Source: Treponema sp. (GTDB lineage Bacteria > Spirochaetota > Spirochaetia > Treponematales > Breznakiellaceae). Taken from it: a stretch of DNA of 52,582 nt. Under the pieces are notes generated by a model. That model worked only from the letters and a program-made list of their open reading frames with translations. It did not search any database and was not told the origin of the DNA. The first letter of the stretch is position 1, and each line of letters begins with the position of its first letter. The stretch spans positions 1 to 52,582 of the forward strand of contig WQZG01000013.1 in assembly GCA_009780855.1 (NCBI GenBank). The letters are read 5' to 3'. Below are positions 1-7,183 of this stretch, one piece after another. The position numbers and the translations under genes were made by a program.

Positions 1-47
1 ATTTTTATTTTCTCTTCTGAGGTATACCGTTTCCTTTTCCTACCCAT
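1..47 (-). CDS. IS transposase, N-terminal fragment (runs off the left edge)
   Basis: An ATG at 45-47 (minus strand) follows a strong AGGAGG ribosome binding site about five bases upstream. It opens a very basic frame, MGRKRKRYTSEEKIK, that continues out of the window. This lysine/arginine-rich start with YTSEEK is typical of the helix-turn-helix OrfA protein of IS3-type elements (Transposase_8), which binds the element ends. Only about 15 residues are visible, so the family is an inference and IS66-type or other HTH transposases remain possible. The element end should lie between this start and the stop codon of the next gene at 111, but I could not define its terminal repeat from one end. 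Confidence 0.5.
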   Translation of the reverse strand, partial: MGRKRKRYTSEEKIK

Positions 48-110
48 TATTTCCTCCTGGGTCTCTGGTATACCACTTTATAAGCTATGCTCTAATTCGG
101 CAAGTTCAAC

Positions 111-611
111 TTAGGCGCGACAATTTCGAATGAGTTTTTTTATAGCCAGTAAATCTTCTAATGAAATTGGCGTATATATTCTTTCTCTTAAACCATTTGG
201 TAAAAAAATAAATTTACCATTTTTGTTATATTTAAACTGGTTTATGCCATCAATATTAACTATAACATTGATACCTTCAGATAATATAGAAACTTCAACA
301 TAACGAACTCGATCTTCTGAATATATTGATTGCAAGGTTTTAAGTATATCCTCCTGATATTCATTTTCTAATTTTTTTATTTCATAAGATACTAAAGCAA
401 TATTTTGTGAGTTGTTTTTTGAATAATATCCTTCTTCAACCCAAATCATAAAGGCAAATATATTTCCGCCCCTAAAATTATCTACACGTTCTAAAGAATC
501 ATATCCAGTCATAACTGAAGGTATCATTTTTTCTTCACCAGATATATTGCTTGAAATACCAAAGAAAAATAGAAATACAAAAAATGCTATATAAATTCTC
601 TTGATTTTCAT
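111..611 (-). CDS. Secreted protein of unknown function, 166 aa
   Basis: The start is an ATG with a GGAGGGG ribosome binding site. Residues 1-25 form a clear signal peptide: a basic MKIKR start, then a hydrophobic phenylalanine-rich core ending near ISG. The mature part is about 140 residues, mixed charged and beta-prone, with no motif I recognise. There is no lipobox cysteine at the end of the hydrophobic core, so a soluble periplasmic or secreted protein is more likely than a lipoprotein. Its stop codon lies only about 60 bases from the transposase start at the window edge, so an insertion element has landed directly downstream. Base composition is AT-rich like its small neighbours and unlike the genes beyond 3.1 kb. 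Confidence 0.7.
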   Translation of the reverse strand: MKIKRIYIAFFVFLFFFGISSNISGEEKMIPSVMTGYDSLERVDNFRGGNIFAFMIWVEEGYYSKNNSQNIALVSYEIKKLENEYQEDILKTLQSIYSEDRVRYVEVSILSEGINVIVNIDGINQFKYNKNGKFIFLPNGLRERIYTPISLEDLLAIKKLIRNCRA

Positions 612-645
612 TGAAATATCCCCTCCAGAATTTCAATCATAAATT

Positions 646-674
646 AATATACTATATAGAAATAATTAAGGCAA
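646..674 (-). promoter_or_regulatory. Candidate sigma-70-type promoter for the 111-611 gene
   Basis: Read on the minus strand there is TTGCCT (669-674), a 17-base spacer, then TATATT (646-651), about 35 bases upstream of the ATG. The -10 matches consensus at 5 of 6 positions and the -35 at 4 of 6. The surroundings are AT-rich, so a chance match cannot be excluded. Confidence 0.35.
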
Positions 675-815
675 CTTCACGCCTCATATTTTTTAATACT
701 AGCGGTCCATACGATAATGTTACTGTGATATATCAAAAGAATACCTATAAAAAAATGAATATTTTTATTCCTGTATATGAGCTTTTACAGTTTATAATAC
801 GCCGTTTTTAAAGCG

Positions 816-968
816 TTAATACTTATATTTATGATGTATTGTTATATCTTTTTTATTGTTTTTTACACCTCCCGATTTACCCAATAATACAGCAGCTCCA
901 ATAGCTGCAGCAGTCCCCGCTAACATTCCAGCACTGGTTCCAACTTTTTTGGCATCTTCTTCGTTCAT
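816..968 (-). CDS. Small glycine/alanine-rich membrane protein, 50 aa
   Basis: This short frame begins MNEEDAKKVG, continues with an alanine/glycine-rich hydrophobic stretch (about residues 14-33) and ends with a lysine/histidine-rich tail, HHKYKY. The ATG overlaps the TGA of the preceding 127-residue gene in the arrangement ATGA, the usual sign of translational coupling. The composition suggests one membrane-spanning or glycine-zipper helix. I do not recognise a family. The coupling to an upstream secreted/membrane protein argues that both are made together. No independent ribosome binding site is evident, as expected for a coupled start. Confidence 0.55.
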   Translation of the reverse strand: MNEEDAKKVGTSAGMLAGTAAAIGAAVLLGKSGGVKNNKKDITIHHKYKY

Positions 969-1348
969 ACCAGAATTTTTGCAACTGTTGTCGTAATATT
1001 TGAAACACTTTTTGCGATAATTATAACAATAACAACAACTACTAAAATTAAAATAACTAATGGACCAGAACCAGTATCTGTCGGTGCAGATGATGCATAT
1101 GAACTGGATTGAGTGTAACTACCAGTGGATGGTGTTCTATTTTGAGTATTTTGAGGAGTTGTTAATCCCAATTGTTTACGAGCATAATCAATGTCAGATT
1201 GTTTCAATACAAGTCTTTCTCCTGATGACCTGGTAATATAGTCCCCTGGTACAGCATAAGCAATGGCTTGATTGTTGTTAGAAACTTCTCTTGCATTTAA
1301 AAATATTGTAATCAAAGCAAGAAAAAGAATAAAAATAGTTCTTTTCAT
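965..1348 (-). CDS. Small exported membrane-anchored protein, 127 aa
   Basis: The start has a GGAGATG ribosome binding site. Residues 1-19 (MKRTIFILFLALITIFLNA) form a signal peptide or N-terminal anchor. A serine/threonine/glutamine-rich low-complexity segment covers roughly residues 60-92, and a strongly hydrophobic isoleucine/valine helix covers about 95-112. The layout suggests a protein exposed outside the inner membrane and anchored by its C-terminal helix. The function is unknown. The following 50-residue gene is coupled to it by an ATGA overlap, so the two probably form a small operon. Confidence 0.65.
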   Translation of the reverse strand: MKRTIFILFLALITIFLNAREVSNNNQAIAYAVPGDYITRSSGERLVLKQSDIDYARKQLGLTTPQNTQNRTPSTGSYTQSSSYASSAPTDTGSGPLVILILVVVVIVIIIAKSVSNITTTVAKILV

Positions 1349-1519
1349 ATTTCATCTCCATTGTACGATTTAGAAAAAATTTCGATAGCCTTATACCACA
1401 TAAACTGGTAACTGAATAATGACCTTTTTTAAACCTGTCTATTTATACACATTTTGTATCGAAAAAAATGTGTTTTTGACAACTTTAAAATCGACACTAT
1501 GTACTTACATATACAAATT

Positions 1520-1774
1520 TTACTCCTTAAACATAAATACGAATACTGTACTTACGCCATTCAATGGGCCATCGACATAAATACGCCGTACATTTGCTTC
1601 TTCTTCAAAGGTATCGGCTCCCAAAGCAGCCGAGACAGCAGGAAAACTATTGGATAAATGCATGTTTTTATGAACTTCAGCTACAGGTATAAATAACCCT
1701 TTATCACCTCTTAAACGCGATGGTATAACATAGTTTTCGATGCAATATTTTCTAATTTCATCGGCTTGTTTCAC
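1520..1774 (-). CDS. Conserved-looking small soluble protein, 84 aa
   Basis: The gene starts at a GTG preceded by a perfect GGAGG four bases upstream, which decides the start. The protein reads MKQADEIRKYCIENYV, then a basic stretch SRLRGDKG, then EVHKNMHLSN and PAVSAALGA, ending in a beta-rich segment with GPLNGVSTVFVF. No signal peptide or membrane helix is present. The pattern (helix, basic loop, PAVxxAL helix, C-terminal strands) looks like a small conserved domain also seen in other bacteria, but I cannot name it or assign a function. A nucleic-acid-binding role would fit the basic middle but is speculation. Confidence 0.6.
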   Translation of the reverse strand: MKQADEIRKYCIENYVIPSRLRGDKGLFIPVAEVHKNMHLSNSFPAVSAALGADTFEEEANVRRIYVDGPLNGVSTVFVFMFKE

Positions 1775-1856
1775 AAAACCTCCTTTCCTTTATAATCCCA
1801 CACTCCGCTGAATTTTGAGTTAATAGTACTTTTTCGTAAAAAGGTACCTTACAAAT

Positions 1857-1931
1857 TCACTTCCATATAGGATTTTTTGCATACAAAGCTTTATATTTTC
1901 TCCAATTTAGATAATTTTCTTCCGCGGTCAA
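1857..1931 (-). CDS. Possible 24-residue mini-ORF or 3' remnant of a broken gene
   Basis: A TTG at 1929-1931 sits eight bases after a strong AAAGGAGA motif. It opens a 24-codon frame, MTAEENYLNWRKYKALYAKN and four more residues, ending in TGA at 1857. It lies about 30 bases downstream of the interrupted gene at 1960-2394, in another frame. It could be a genuine micro-protein or the frameshifted tail of that gene. The ribosome-binding-site match is the only positive evidence for independent expression. Confidence 0.25.
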   Translation of the reverse strand: MTAEENYLNWRKYKALYAKNPIWK

Positions 1932-1959
1932 TATTAATTCTCCTTTAATTTTATAAGTT

Positions 1960-2394
1960 TTAAAAAATATTATTTTGCAATTTTTCTTGGCAAAATAGTA
2001 AATAATATAGTTTTCCATTACTTGCCTGATAGAAATAAAAAGCATAGTTTCGCGTACCGCTTGGAGCCTTTGATATTGGCATTTGATCCATACTTAATCC
2101 CCACGTTTCTCCATTATTTATAGTTACATTATTCAAAGTTACCAGTGCTTTTTGAAGTAACTATTCTTCAAGTATATTTAGATTATAAATTTCATATTGA
2201 ACAACACCAGTATTAAACATTCTGGCAATTTCGTTCATACCAGGCATTAATTCTTCGGTTTTACCAACCCAATTTTCATCAGTTAAAGTTGCATTTGCAA
2301 GATTAAGCGATGCAACATAATGAGAAGAAGCTGATTGTCCCCATGCACAGAAATTGATCAATACCAAAACCAATAAGAGAACTAATTTCTTCAT
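1960..2394 (-). pseudogene. Secreted protein gene interrupted by an in-frame TAG
   Basis: The frame starts with a signal peptide (MKKLVLLLVLVLINFCAWG, cleavage probably near the GQS that follows) and runs 77 codons to a TAG at 2161-2163. Without any frame change it then continues for another 66 codons (LLQKALVTLNN, TINNGETWGLSMDQMP, YAFYFYQ) to TAA at 1960. The second half has normal amino-acid composition, with N-, Y- and G-rich strands like the first, so it looks like real coding sequence after a nonsense mutation. Intact length would be 144 residues. A 77-residue secreted product could still be made from the first half. Function unknown. Confidence 0.5.
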
Positions 2395-2433
2395 AATATT
2401 ACTCCCCTAATGTGATAATACTTGAATCAGGGA

Positions 2434-2610
2434 TTACTTATCTTTTGTAATTGGATTATTTAAGAAATTTGACAAAAGCTTATTTTGCTCTTCCAACAAG
2501 GTAGTTATTTTGTTAAGTTTCCAATACCAACAAAAAAATTCACGCAGGACTAAAAAAACAATAATAACTAAAACAACACCGATTATTATTTCACCACGTC
2601 CAATACCCAT
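2434..2610 (-). CDS. Small membrane protein with a C-terminal coiled segment, 58 aa
   Basis: GGAGG followed by TTTTT and the ATG at 2608-2610 sets the start; an upstream in-frame TTG overlaps the ribosome binding site and is unlikely to be used. One hydrophobic helix (about residues 6-24, rich in I/V/L) is followed by a short aromatic stretch, FFCWYWK. A leucine/asparagine heptad-like helix comes next, LNKITTLLEEQNKLL. This is the plan of a single-pass protein with a cytoplasmic oligomerising tail. No family is recognised. It is AT-rich and shares orientation with the other small genes here. Confidence 0.5.
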   Translation of the reverse strand: MGIGRGEIIIGVVLVIIVFLVLREFFCWYWKLNKITTLLEEQNKLLSNFLNNPITKDK

Positions 2611-2727
2611 AAAAACCTCCAAAAAATTATTTATAAAATAAACATATCACTATCAAAAGAACCTTGACGGAAATATTCAACTGTATGATACTATAAAACC
2701 TAAATAGCATTTACCAAAATTACGAAA

Positions 2728-2946
2728 TTATTCTTTTTGTTTGGCAGGATTATTTCTATCTGGCACACCCATGAATCTTAATTCACTTTCAATTTTATTC
2801 AAAATATTTGAATAATACTTCATATCTGATGAACCATGACTATCGTTTATAATTTTTTCCTGATCAAAGCCTGCAGTCTCTGACTGATCTTTTGCCTTAA
2901 TCAAACATTCGGTTATAAATAAAAGTTCTTCTTTGGAAAATTCCAT
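2728..2946 (-). CDS. Small charged helical protein, 72 aa
   Basis: A clear GGAGGG motif lies just upstream of the ATG. The protein is acidic-to-neutral and predicted helical (MEFSKEELLFITECLIKAK, then YYSNILNKIESELRFMG), without signal peptide or membrane segment. I do not recognise it. The 5' end overlaps a possible 50-codon small membrane protein frame (2913-3065), so the two could be coupled. It is probably cytoplasmic. Confidence 0.55.
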   Translation of the reverse strand: MEFSKEELLFITECLIKAKDQSETAGFDQEKIINDSHGSSDMKYYSNILNKIESELRFMGVPDRNNPAKQKE

Positions 2947-3065
2947 AATGTATCCCTCCTTATGTAAATCATTTCGTATAAAATATAAATTACCATATAT
3001 ACCAGACTTTGCAAAATTCCCATCACTATATCACTGATAAGAATTTTATCCTTTTTACTGCTCAT
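2913..3065 (-). CDS. Candidate small membrane protein, 50 aa
   Basis: This 50-codon frame starts MSSKKDKILISD, has a hydrophobic segment of about 22 residues (MGILQSLVYMVIYILYEM) and then a basic stretch IRRD. That is a typical single-helix topology with charged flanks. It fills the otherwise empty interval between the Fn3 lipoprotein and the 72-residue gene, and overlaps the start of the latter by 34 bases in another frame. The ribosome binding site is poor, so support rests on composition and position only. Confidence 0.3.
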   Translation of the reverse strand: MSSKKDKILISDIVMGILQSLVYMVIYILYEMIYIRRDTLWNFPKKNFYL

Positions 3066-3088
3066 ACAGCAGATTACAGGTAGTACAA

Positions 3089-6000
3089 TCAAGGGAGCTT
3101 AAATTGATCTGTTTCCCAGAGTGTTGTACTACGAGCTCCATAAATAGCTCCCCAACTATTTTTATATGGAACTCCATCAAGGTCATTTCCGACTGCCTCA
3201 GAGCCATAAATAATACCGCTGTTCTGGTTATCATTATTTAAAAATAATTTTTGAAATTTTCCACCACTACCAGTATTAACATAAACACCATAATCATTAT
3301 TACCGCTAATTACTCCGCCATACATAGTAAAAATTCCATTAGCAGTGACATAAACACTACCTCCTTGTGAAGATGTTGAATTCCCTTTTATTGTTCCTGC
3401 ATACATTGTAAATGTACCACCTGCCAAAGATACCGCACCACCATAGCTAGCAGTGTTATTCATAATTGTCCCACCATACATAATAGCAGTTCCTCCTTGT
3501 ATATAAATTCCACCGCCACTCGAATATCGGTTAGTATTCCCTTTGATTATTACTCCCTCTTTTATTATCAATGTTCCATAATTTACACGTATAAGAGATG
3601 AATTATCTGTACTACTTCTGCCGATTAACGTGATATTTTCATCAATCGTAAGAGTAGCACCACCATTAACCGTAAACATACATCCACTAGAATTTAACAT
3701 TGTTATAGATCTTTCACTACCGTATCCCATTAAAGTAATCCCCACAGTTTGACTATAATAATTGATTGAATAATCAAGAAATACCGGTGATAAAATAACC
3801 TCATCCGTGCCAAGTAAAATAGTATATTCATCTCCATTCACCGCATTGGCCGAAATCCACGCCAATGATGCACTTAAATTCTGATTGCCGATCTTTACTG
3901 CTCCGCGGTACAACCCTGGATCACGCTCACTTGGCATACCGCTCATGGTTGGTCCATAATCAGAAACACCATAAATATTTTTTGCCCTAAGCCGGACATA
4001 GTATGTTGTACCAGTAGTTAAGCCTGTAATTGTTGCTGATGTGCCGCTGGTAGTCGTAAAAAGCGTAGTTGGCGCGCCTATTCCGTAATAAACCTCATAT
4101 TGATCAGCTCCCGCAACGGTAGTCCATGTAACTGTGAATTGACCATACCCGGGACTTATGACCGGAGCTCCCGGTGTACCCAACGGTTTGGCGCTTGCTG
4201 TAGAACTAACATTACCAGTTCCATTTACATTCCTGGGCTTTATCCACACATAATACGTTGTTCCATTGGTAAGACCATTAATAACAGCAGTTGTTGCCGA
4301 AACAGTCTGCACAGGACTTCCGGGAATTGTGTTGCTTGTACTGTAATAAACATCATATTGATCCGCTCCCGCAACAGGGGCCCAGCTTAACGAAAGCTGC
4401 TGGTTCCCGGCGTTTACAGTAACCGCTCCCATATAACCGATAGGCTTGACGCTGGCCGGGCTGCTCATTGCCCCACTGCCGCTTGAGTTCTCGCCCATTA
4501 TCCATACGTTGTAACTTGTGCCGTTAGTTAACGCAGCGCCGTTCAACGTGGTTATTGTAGTCGATGTCGCCGGTGCGTTTATAATCAATGTCGGTGTTTC
4601 CGGCGGATTTATCCCGGTACCGCAATATATGGCGTAATTATCTGCCCCGGCTATAGCGATCCAGCTTACCGATATTTGAATGTTTCCAGCTGTTAAGTTC
4701 GGAGCAGTGGCGTTGGCTATGGGCTTGCCGTTTGCTGCCGGACTAAAGCTGCTTGCGCCATAATTGTTCTTCGCTTTTAACCAGATATAGTACATGGTTC
4801 CGTTATTTAAACCATTGATTGCCGCAGAGAGGGATGCACTAATGTCCCCGCCGTATTTTGAAGCCGCGGCAGAATTGTTCGTTGTACCCAACCAAATTTC
4901 GTAAGACGCTGCGCCCTGTACCGCTGTCCAATTAATGACAATCTGTGAATTGCCAATACTTACTGCAGGCGCAGCAGGAGCTTGCGGAGGTATAGCGTAG
5001 ATCTGTGGTGTTCCGCTTGCGGCAGGACTAAAGCTGCTTGTACCGGTACTGTTTTTCGCTTTTATCCACACATAATAAGTAATGCCATTTGTAAGTCCGG
5101 TAACAACTGTGGACAAACCTGAGACATCACCGCCCCATTTTGCCGCCGCGGCGGAGTTGGCGGTTGTTCCTGTCCACACTTCGTAAACACTTGCGCCTTC
5201 TGTCTGCTGCCAGCTTAAAGTGAGCTGTCCGCTTCCCACTATTACTGCCGGGGCCGTTTGAGGCGCCGACGGCGCTGCGGCAAACACCGACGGTGTTCCG
5301 GCTGCCATGGGACCAAAATCGCTTGTTCCAATATTGTTCTTAGCTTTGACCCATAAATAATACGTTGTCTCGTTGATAAGACCGGTAAGCGTTAATGATG
5401 TACTGTTCAAATCCGCTCCGTACTTTGCCGCGTTTGCCGGATTGTTACTTATACCTGTCCACAATTCATAAGTCAGCGCGCCTTCTGCCGGCAACCAGCT
5501 TATGTCCAATGATTTGTAACCGGGAATTACCGCAGCCGCGGCGGGCGTTTCTGGAAGTACAATATAGGCTGAAGGTTTACCGCTCGCGGAAAGGCTAAAG
5601 CCGCTGGTGCCCGCGAGGTTCTTCGCCCTGACCCAAACATAATAAGTAGTTTCATTTAAAAGTCCGGTAATGACTGTTTGGGTAGTTCCGCTGGTAATAT
5701 CGGCTCCCTGCTTTTGTGCCAGAGCCGAATTGTTTGTTGTCCCAAGCCATACTTCGTAGGCTGCAGCCAGATCCGCCGCCTGCCAGGAAACGATCAAGTT
5801 CCGGCTCCCCTCAGTCAGAATCGGTTTTGCCGGAGCCGCAGGGGGCACGGTCGGGATTTGCGGTGTACCTGCTTCAAATGGACTGTAATTGCTTTTTCCG
5901 GCGCTGTTAACTGCCCGCACCCATATATAATAAATTTTACTGTTTTCAAGGTTTCCTATAATCGCGCTGGTTTTATCAGTTGTTATTTCTGGTAAGGCAG

Positions 6001-7120
6001 GTTTTACAGCCGAAGTATTTATATATACTTCGTATGAGGCCGCGCCGCCGCATTCATCCCAATTTATACTTAGCTGGTTTATGCCCGGTATAATTATCGG
6101 TGTCCCGGGCACAGCCGGGATTTCATTGGCCGGCCATGGAATAGCCTTGATAACAGGGCTGTAAGCGCTGGAGCCTGCCTGGTTAATTGCCTTTATCCAT
6201 AAATAATAAGTTTTTTTATTGACAAGACCATTTACTACTGTAACAGTGCCAGGCACAGTTTTTCCTGCTTGCGCCGGCGGCGTTTGCACTGTGTTATAAT
6301 AGACTTCGTAGTTCTCCGCGCCCGTAATTGCTGTCCAGCTAAGGGTTAAAAAACCATCCGAAGGGATTACGGTTGGGGCGCCTGGGGTCTGCGGAACGTT
6401 GGAGGGAGTTACAACATTTGCAAGTTTTGCCTCAGTCTCGGCAACCAGCGAAACAGCAGCGCCGTTGTAAACAAAGCTGTACACATGTCCTGGTTCAAAA
6501 GTAACGGGAGCGCCGGATAACGCCTTTTCGTCAGCTCCCACAAGCAGCCGGTATACGGAAGCCGGCCCTGGATTTATGGTATATTGCGCCTGTTCACCTG
6601 CGTTTACTCTCGGCGATCCGGATGGATCAGGGAGCAAAGTAAACGAAAAAGAAGAATTGTTCTGGATAATGAGGTAAGTACTGGCCGAAAGAAGCTGATC
6701 AGGCGAAGAGATAGCTTCGTCAAGTCTTGGTACCATAATCGTCGTACTTGTGTTGGCGTTTATACGCTGCGTTTTTTGATCTTTCCCCAATTCCGGGACA
6801 TAACTTAACGTAAAGCCGCTGTTTCCTTTTAGACTGATAAGATATGTAAAGTAAAAAACAGAATCACCGGGCGTCCATGCGATTTCCCCGGATAACTTGC
6901 CGGGATTTATATCGGCTATTTTGTCCTGCGTCCTCCTCCGGCTGTCGCTGTAAACAGATATAGCGCATATCCCCTGTTTATTATCGAAAACGATTTTAGT
7001 CTTTGTGTCTGGTTTGATTGGTGTTGAATTTTGCGCTGGGTTGGGACATGAAGATAGTACGGCAATGATAATTGTCAGTGTGAATATTGCCGATACAATC
7101 AACAGCTTCTTTTTCATCAT
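3089..7120 (-). CDS. Large surface lipoprotein: nine Fn3 modules plus a beta-helix-like C-terminus, 1343 aa
   Basis: The N-terminus is a lipoprotein signal (basic MMKKK, hydrophobic core, lipobox LSSC with the cysteine at about residue 25). After a ~210-residue beta-rich region come nine fibronectin type III modules of about 90 residues. Each has the recurring L/I-x-W opening, a YEV(Y/W) strand and a TYYVW-(I/V)-(R/K)-A-x-N closing strand. The last ~280 residues carry GGxxxMYGGTI-type repeats (about residues 1190-1300) that look like the rungs of a right-handed parallel beta-helix (pectate-lyase/polymorphic-adhesin type). A role in adhesion or polysaccharide contact at the cell surface is likely but unproved. 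It follows another lipoprotein gene in the same orientation with a hairpin between them. The modules are diverged from each other, so the array is old. Confidence 0.85.
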   Translation of the reverse strand: MMKKKLLIVSAIFTLTIIIAVLSSCPNPAQNSTPIKPDTKTKIVFDNKQGICAISVYSDSRRRTQDKIADINPGKLSGEIAWTPGDSVFYFTYLISLKGNSGFTLSYVPELGKDQKTQRINANTSTTIMVPRLDEAISSPDQLLSASTYLIIQNNSSFSFTLLPDPSGSPRVNAGEQAQYTINPGPASVYRLLVGADEKALSGAPVTFEPGHVYSFVYNGAAVSLVAETEAKLANVVTPSNVPQTPGAPTVIPSDGFLTLSWTAITGAENYEVYYNTVQTPPAQAGKTVPGTVTVVNGLVNKKTYYLWIKAINQAGSSAYSPVIKAIPWPANEIPAVPGTPIIIPGINQLSINWDECGGAASYEVYINTSAVKPALPEITTDKTSAIIGNLENSKIYYIWVRAVNSAGKSNYSPFEAGTPQIPTVPPAAPAKPILTEGSRNLIVSWQAADLAAAYEVWLGTTNNSALAQKQGADITSGTTQTVITGLLNETTYYVWVRAKNLAGTSGFSLSASGKPSAYIVLPETPAAAAVIPGYKSLDISWLPAEGALTYELWTGISNNPANAAKYGADLNSTSLTLTGLINETTYYLWVKAKNNIGTSDFGPMAAGTPSVFAAAPSAPQTAPAVIVGSGQLTLSWQQTEGASVYEVWTGTTANSAAAAKWGGDVSGLSTVVTGLTNGITYYVWIKAKNSTGTSSFSPAASGTPQIYAIPPQAPAAPAVSIGNSQIVINWTAVQGAASYEIWLGTTNNSAAASKYGGDISASLSAAINGLNNGTMYYIWLKAKNNYGASSFSPAANGKPIANATAPNLTAGNIQISVSWIAIAGADNYAIYCGTGINPPETPTLIINAPATSTTITTLNGAALTNGTSYNVWIMGENSSGSGAMSSPASVKPIGYMGAVTVNAGNQQLSLSWAPVAGADQYDVYYSTSNTIPGSPVQTVSATTAVINGLTNGTTYYVWIKPRNVNGTGNVSSTASAKPLGTPGAPVISPGYGQFTVTWTTVAGADQYEVYYGIGAPTTLFTTTSGTSATITGLTTGTTYYVRLRAKNIYGVSDYGPTMSGMPSERDPGLYRGAVKIGNQNLSASLAWISANAVNGDEYTILLGTDEVILSPVFLDYSINYYSQTVGITLMGYGSERSITMLNSSGCMFTVNGGATLTIDENITLIGRSSTDNSSLIRVNYGTLIIKEGVIIKGNTNRYSSGGGIYIQGGTAIMYGGTIMNNTASYGGAVSLAGGTFTMYAGTIKGNSTSSQGGSVYVTANGIFTMYGGVISGNNDYGVYVNTGSGGKFQKLFLNNDNQNSGIIYGSEAVGNDLDGVPYKNSWGAIYGARSTTLWETDQFKLP

Positions 7121-7158
7121 GGACGCCTTTTATATAACTTTTATATAAACAGAGACCG

Positions 7159-7176
7159 GGCGGCTTTTACGCCGCC
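7159..7176 (-). terminator. GC-rich intergenic hairpin (partial terminator or attenuator)
   Basis: A perfect 6-bp stem, GGCGGC/GCCGCC, with a 6-base loop lies just after the stop of the 7184-8317 lipoprotein gene and before the Fn3 gene. No T-run follows on the minus strand, so it is more likely an attenuator or RNA-stabilising hairpin that lets part of the transcripts read on into the Fn3 gene. Confidence 0.4.
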
Positions 7177-7183
7177 TGTCATA

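Noticed and set aside
611..811. 66-codon plus-strand frame MKYPLQNFNH
   Set aside because: Its ATG lies back-to-back with the start of the opposite-strand secreted gene, it has no ribosome binding site, and it runs through that gene's promoter region.
1454..1657. 67-codon plus-strand frame
   Set aside because: Largely antisense to the 84-residue gene, which has a perfect ribosome binding site; cysteine/tyrosine-rich translation looks non-coding.
2161..2163. TAG as pyrrolysine or other recoded codon
   Set aside because: No recoding machinery or stem-loop is visible, and other genes in the window end normally at TAG (for example the hydrogenase large subunit).
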